From Arenicola marina (lineage: Eukaryota; Annelida; Polychaeta; Arenicolidae): a stretch of 64,000 bases of DNA. The stretch lies in NCBI GenBank assembly GCA_964019135.1, contig OZ025249.1, positions 1,798,001-1,862,000 of the forward strand, given 5' to 3'. Under the pieces are notes generated by a model that saw only the letters and a list, made by a program, of their open reading frames with translations, had not been told where the DNA came from and did no database searches. Positions 58,990 through 64,000 of this stretch are shown here, in pieces; the first letter of the stretch is position 1; each line of letters starts with the position of its first letter. The position numbers and the translations under genes were made by a program.

Positions 58990-61900
58990 CTTGTTATCAG
59001 GCTCACAAGATAAGGGGGTGAGGGGTCAAGCTGATGTACTCACAACTTGCGGGAGGTGGCAGGGTGGGTCAGGCTGATGTACTCACAACTTGCGGGAGGT
59101 GGCAGGGTGGGTCAGGCTGATGTACTCACACATTGCGGGAGGTGGCGGGGTGGGTCAGGCTGATGTACTCACACCTTGCGGGAGGTGGCAGGGTGGGTCA
59201 GGCTGATGTACTCACAACTTGCGTGAGGTGGCGGGGTGGGTCAGGCTGATGTACTAACAACTTGCGCGAGGTGGCAGGGTGGGTCAGGCTGATGTACTCA
59301 CACCTTGCGGGAAGTGGCGGGGTGGGTCTGGGTGATGTACTCACACCTTGCGGGAGGTGGCGGGGTGGGTCAGGCTGATGTACTCACATATAGCGGGAGG
59401 TGGCGGGGTGGGTCAGGTTGATGTACTCACACCTTACGCGAGGTGGCGGGGTGGGTCAGGCTGAGGTACTCACACCTTGCGCGAGGTGGCGGGGTGGGTC
59501 AGGCTGAGGTACTCACACCTTGCGGGAGGTGGCGGGGTGGGTCAGGCTGATGTACTCACACCTTGCGGGAGGTGGCGGGGTGGTGGGTCTGGGTGATGTA
59601 CTCACACCTTGCGGGAGGTGGCGGGGTAGGTCAAGCTGATGTACTCACACCTTGCGGGAGGTGGCGGGGTGGTGGGTCTGGGTGATGTACTCACACCTTG
59701 CGGGAGGTGGCGGGGTGGGTCTGGGTGATGCAATCACATCTTGCGGGAGATGACAGGGTGGGTCTGGGTGATGCAATCACATCTTGCGGAGATGGCAGGG
59801 TGGGTCTGGGTGATGTACTCACACCTTGCGGGAGATGACAGGGTGGGTCTGGGTGATGCAATCACATCTTGCGGAGATGGCAGGGTGGGTCTGGGTGATG
59901 TACTCACACCTTGCGGGAGGTGGCGGGGTGGTGGGTCTTGGTGATGTACTCAAACCTTGCGCGAGGTGGCGGGGTGGGTCAGGCTGAGGTACTCACACCT
60001 TGCGGGAGGTGGCGGGGTGGTGGGTCAGGCTGATGTACTCACACCTTGCGGGAGGTGGCGGGGTGGTGGGTCTGGGTGATGTACTCACACCTTGCGGGAG
60101 GTGGCGGGGTGGTGGGTCTGGGTGATGTACTCACACATTGCGGGAGGTGGCGGGGTGGGTCAGGCTGATGCACTCACACCTTGCGGGAGGTGGCGGGGTG
60201 GTGGGTCAGGCTGATGTACTCACACATTGCGGGAGGTGGCGGGGTGGGTCAGGCTGAGGTACTCACACCTTGCGGGAGGTGGCGGGGTGGTGGGTCTGGG
60301 TGATGTACTCACACCTTGCGGGAGGTGGCGGGGTGGGTCTGGGTGATGCAATCACATCTTGCGGGAGATGACAGGGTGGGTCTGGGTGATGCAATCACAT
60401 CTTGCGGAGATGGCAGGGTGGGTCTGGGTGATGTACTCACACCTTGCGGGAGATGACAGGGTGGGTCTGGGTGATGCAATCACATCTTGCGGAGATGGCA
60501 GGGTGGGTCTGGGTGATGTACTCACACCTTGCGGGAGGTGGCGGGGTGGTGGGTCTTGGTGATGTACTCAAACCTTGCGCGAGGTGGCGGGGTGGGTCAG
60601 GCTGAGGTACTCACACCTTGCGGGAGGTGGCGGGGTGGTGGGTCAGGCTGATGTACTCACACCTTGCGGGAGGTGGCGGGGTGGTGGGTCTGGGTGATGT
60701 ACTCACACCTTGCGGGAGGTGGCGGGGTGGTGGGTCTGGGTGATGTACTCACACATTGCGGGAGGTGGCGGGGTGGGTCAGGCTGATGCACTCACACCTT
60801 GCGGGAGGTGGCGGGGTGGTGGGTCAGGCTGATGTACTCACACATTGCGGGAGGTGGCGGGGTGGGTCAGGCTGAGGTACTCACACCTTGCGGGAGGTGG
60901 CAGGGTGGGTCATGCTGATGTACTCACACCTTTCGGGAGGTGTCGGGGTGGTGGGTCAGGCTCATGTACTCACAACTTGCGGGAGGTGGCGGGGTGGTGG
61001 GTCTGGGTAATGTACTCACACCTTGCGGGAGGTGGCGGGGTGGATCAGGCTGATGTACTCACACCTTGCGGGAGGTGGCGGGGTGGGTCAGGCTGATGTA
61101 CTCACACCTTGCGGGAGGTGGCGGGGTGGTGGGTCAGGCTGATGTACTCACAACGTGCGGGAGATGGCGGGGTGGTGGGTCTGGGTGATGTACTCACATT
61201 GCGGGAGGTGGTAGGGTGGCTCAGGCTGATGTACTCACACCTTGCGGGAGGTGGCGGGGTGGTGGGTCAGGCTGATGTACTCACACCTTGCGGGAGGTGG
61301 CGGGGTGGTGGGTCAGGCTGATGTACTCACAACGTGCGGGAGATGGCGGGGTGGTGGGTCTGGGTGATGTACTCACACATTGCGGGAGGTGGTAGGGTGG
61401 CTCAGGCTGATGTACTCACACCTTGCGGGAGGTGGCGGGGTGGTGGGTCTGGGTGATGTACTCACACCTTGCGGGAGGTGGCGGGGTGGGTCAGGCTGAT
61501 GTACTCACACCTTGCGGGAGGTGGCAGGGTGGCTCAGGCTGATGTACTCACACCTTGCGGGAGGTGGCGGGGTGGCTCAGGCTGATGTACTCACAACTTG
61601 CGCCAGGTGGCGGGGTAGGTCAGGCTGATGTACTCACACCTTGCGGGAGGTGGCGGGGTGGGTCAGGCTGATGTACTCACACCTTGCGGGAGGTGGCGGG
61701 GTGGTGGGTCAGGCTGATGTACTCACAACGTGCGGGAGATGGCGGGGTGGTGGGTCTGGGTGATGTACTCACACCTTGCGGGAGGTGGCGGGGTGGGTCA
61801 GGCTGATGTACTCACACCTTGCGGGAGGTGGCGGGGTGGTGGGTCAGGCTGATGTACTCACAACGTGCGGGAGATGGCGGGGTGGTGGGTCTGGGTGATG

Positions 61901-64000
61901 TACTCACACCTTGCGGGAGGTGGTAGGGTGGCTCAGGCTGATGTACTCACACCTTGCGGGAGGTGGCGGGGTGGTGGGTCTGGGTGATGTACTCACACCT
62001 TGCGGGAGGTGGCGGGGTGGGTCAGGCTGATGTACTCACACCTTGCGGGAGGTGGCAGGGTGGCTCAGGCTGATGTACTCACACCTTGCGGGAGGTGGCG
62101 GGGTGGCTCAGGCTGATGTACTCACAACTTGCGCCAGGTGGCGGGGTAGGTCAGGCTGATGTACTCACACCTTGCGGGAGGTGGCGGGGTGGGTCAGGCT
62201 GATGTACTCACACCTTGCGGGAGGTGGCGGGGTGGTGGGTCAGGCTGATGTACTCACAACGTGCGGGAGATGGCGGGGTGGTGGGTCTGGGTGATGTACT
62301 CACACCTTGCGGGAGGTGGCGGGGTGGGTCAGGCTGATGTACTCACACCTTGCGGGAGGTGGCGGGGTGGTGGGTCAGGCTGATGTACTCACAACGTGCG
62401 GGAGATGGCGGGGTGGTGGGTCTGGGTGATGTACTCACACCTTGCGGGAGGTGGCAGGGTGGCTCAGGCTGATGTACTCACACCTTGCGGGAGATGGCGG
62501 GGTGGTGGGTCTGGATGATGTACTCACACATTGCGGGAGGTGGCGGGGTGGGTCAGGTTGATGTACTCACACCTTGCGGGAGGTGGCGGGGTGGGTCAGG
62601 TTGATGTACTCACACCTTGCGGGAGGTGGTAGGGTGGCTCAGGCTGATGTACTCACACATTGCGGGAGGTGGTAGGGTGGCTCCGGCTGATGTACTCACA
62701 CATTGCGGGAGGTGGCGGGGTGGGTCAGGCTGATGTACTCACACCTTGCGGGAGGTGGCGGGGTGGTGGGTCAGGCTGATGTACTCACAACTTGCGGGAG
62801 ATGGCGGGGTGGTGGGTCTGGGTGATGTACTCACACCTTGCGGGAGGTGGCGGGGTGGGTCAGGCTGATGTACTCACACCTTGCGGGAGGTGGCAGGGTG
62901 GCTCAGGCTGATGTACTCACATCTTGCGGGAGGTGGCGGGGTGGGTCTAGGTGATGTACTCACATTGCGGGAGGTGGTAGGGTGGCTCAGGCTGATGTAC
63001 TCACACCTTGCGGGAGGTGGCGGGGTGGTGGGTCTGGGTGATGTACTCACACATTGCGGGAGGTGGCGGGGTGGGTCAGGTTGATGTACTCACACCTTGC
63101 GGGAGGTGGTAGGGTGGCTCAGGCTGATGTACTCACACATTGCGGGAGGTGGTAGGGTGGCTCAGGCTGATGTACTCACACATTGCGGGAGGTGGCGGGG
63201 TGGGTCAGGCTGATGTACTCACACCTTGCGGGAGGTGGCGGGGTGGCTCAAGCTGATGTACTCACACATTGCGGAAGGTGGCGGGGTGGGTCAGGTTGAT
63301 GTACTCACACCTTGCGGGAGGTGACAGGGTGGTTCAGGCTGATGTACTCACACATTGCGGGAGGTGGCGGGGTGGGTCAGGTTGATGTACTCACTCCGTG
63401 TGGGAGGTGGCGGGGTGGGTCAGGCTGATGTACTCACACCTTGCGGGAGGTGGCGGGGTGGGTCTGGGTGATGTACTCACACCTTGCGGGAGATGACAGG
63501 GTGGGTCTGGGTGATGCAATCACATCTTGCGGAGATGGCAGGGTGGGTCTGGGTGATGTACTCACACCTTGCGGGAGGTGGCGGGGTGGTGGGTCTTGGT
63601 GATGTACTCAAACCTTGCGCGAGGTGGCGGGGTGGGTCAGGCTGAGGTACTCACACCTTGCGGGAGGTGGCGGGGTGGTGGGTCAGGCTGATGTACTCAC
63701 ACCTTGCGGGAGGTGGCGGGGTGGTGGGTCTGGGTGATGTACTCACACCTTGCGGGAGGTGGCGGGGTGGTGGGTCTGGGTGATGTACTCACACATTGCG
63801 GGAGGTGGCGGGGTGGGTCAGGCTGATGCACTCACACCTTGCGGGAGGTGGCGGGGTGGTGGGTCAGGCTGATGTACTCACACATTGCGGGAGGTGGCGG
63901 GGTGGGTCAGGCTGAGGTACTCACACCTTGCGGGAGGTGGTAGGGTGGGTCATGCTGATGTACTCACACCTTTCGGGAGGTGTCGGGGTGGTGGGTCAGG
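58990..64000 (-). repeat. 43-46 bp minisatellite upstream in the SZT2 intron
   Basis: About 115 copies of CTCACACCTTGCGGGAGGTG GCGGGGTGGGTCAGGCTGAT GTA, with TGG-insertion and CTGGGTGAT variants. On the - strand each unit has CCTCCCGCAAG/GTGTGAGTAC, a donor-like junction. The parent exon would lie beyond 64000 (inference). Higher-order copies: 59741-59944 equals 60359-60562 (offset 618). The array runs off the window edge. Confidence 0.93.

Overview
This is eukaryotic (metazoan) DNA with spliced genes, a tRNA-derived SINE and one 200-base assembly gap. Nothing in it is bacterial. Roughly nine tenths of the window is tandem repeat (minisatellite) filling introns and one intergenic space, so almost every long open frame is repeat sequence and not a gene. 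I cannot name the species; an invertebrate is likely. Minisatellites at intron starts remind me of the 'mirage' minisatellites described in amphioxus, but that is from memory and does not prove this is a lancelet.

Two genes converge. On the + strand (1-10.9 kb) lie the last five exons visible of a coiled-coil protein: 3336-3651, 5441-5678, 8654-8731, 9155-9300 and 9563-10526. All junctions join in frame and end at a TAA. I do not recognise it securely; a SPICE1-like centriolar protein is a weak guess. On the - strand (58.9-15.5 kb) lie the last nine exons of SZT2, the large subunit of the KICSTOR complex that anchors GATOR1 at the lysosome and restrains mTORC1. All nine exons join in consistent phase, though one donor (55166) is weak. 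About 529 C-terminal residues are encoded, ending in a normal SZT2 C-terminus. The 3' ends face each other across 4.1 kb of a 21-bp repeat.

A third, nested gene is proposed on the + strand inside the SZT2 intron at 36083-45582. It has an ATG exon (36614-36721) and two further open exons (37113-37274, 40646-40693). All have splice consensus ends and all junctions are phase 0. No family is recognised and it needs transcript support.

The unifying observation is that many arrays begin exactly at a 5' splice site, and their repeat unit is a copy of the exon end plus the donor. This is clear for exons 3336-3651, 9155-9300, 33971-34174, 34578-34719, 35884-36082 and 58721-58943. It is also clear for the two nested-gene exons at 37113 and 40646, and is suspected for the arrays at 1-3290 and 58990-64000, whose parent exons are outside the window. 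A 47-bp array in the SZT2 3' UTR is likewise a serial copy of the last codons and stop codon. The arrays therefore multiply decoy splice sites hundreds of times in pre-mRNA.

Layout: 1-3290 42-bp array; 3336-10526 + gene with arrays in its introns; 11.2-15.35 kb intergenic 21-bp array; 15.55-16.46 kb SZT2 3' UTR and last exon; 16.9-33.97 kb a 17-kb intron almost wholly of one 31-35-bp repeat family, with a gap and a SINE; 33.97-36.08 kb three SZT2 exons; 36.08-45.58 kb intron with the nested candidate; 46.3-55.15 kb 30-bp array; 55.2-58.9 kb three SZT2 exons; 59-64 kb 43-bp array.
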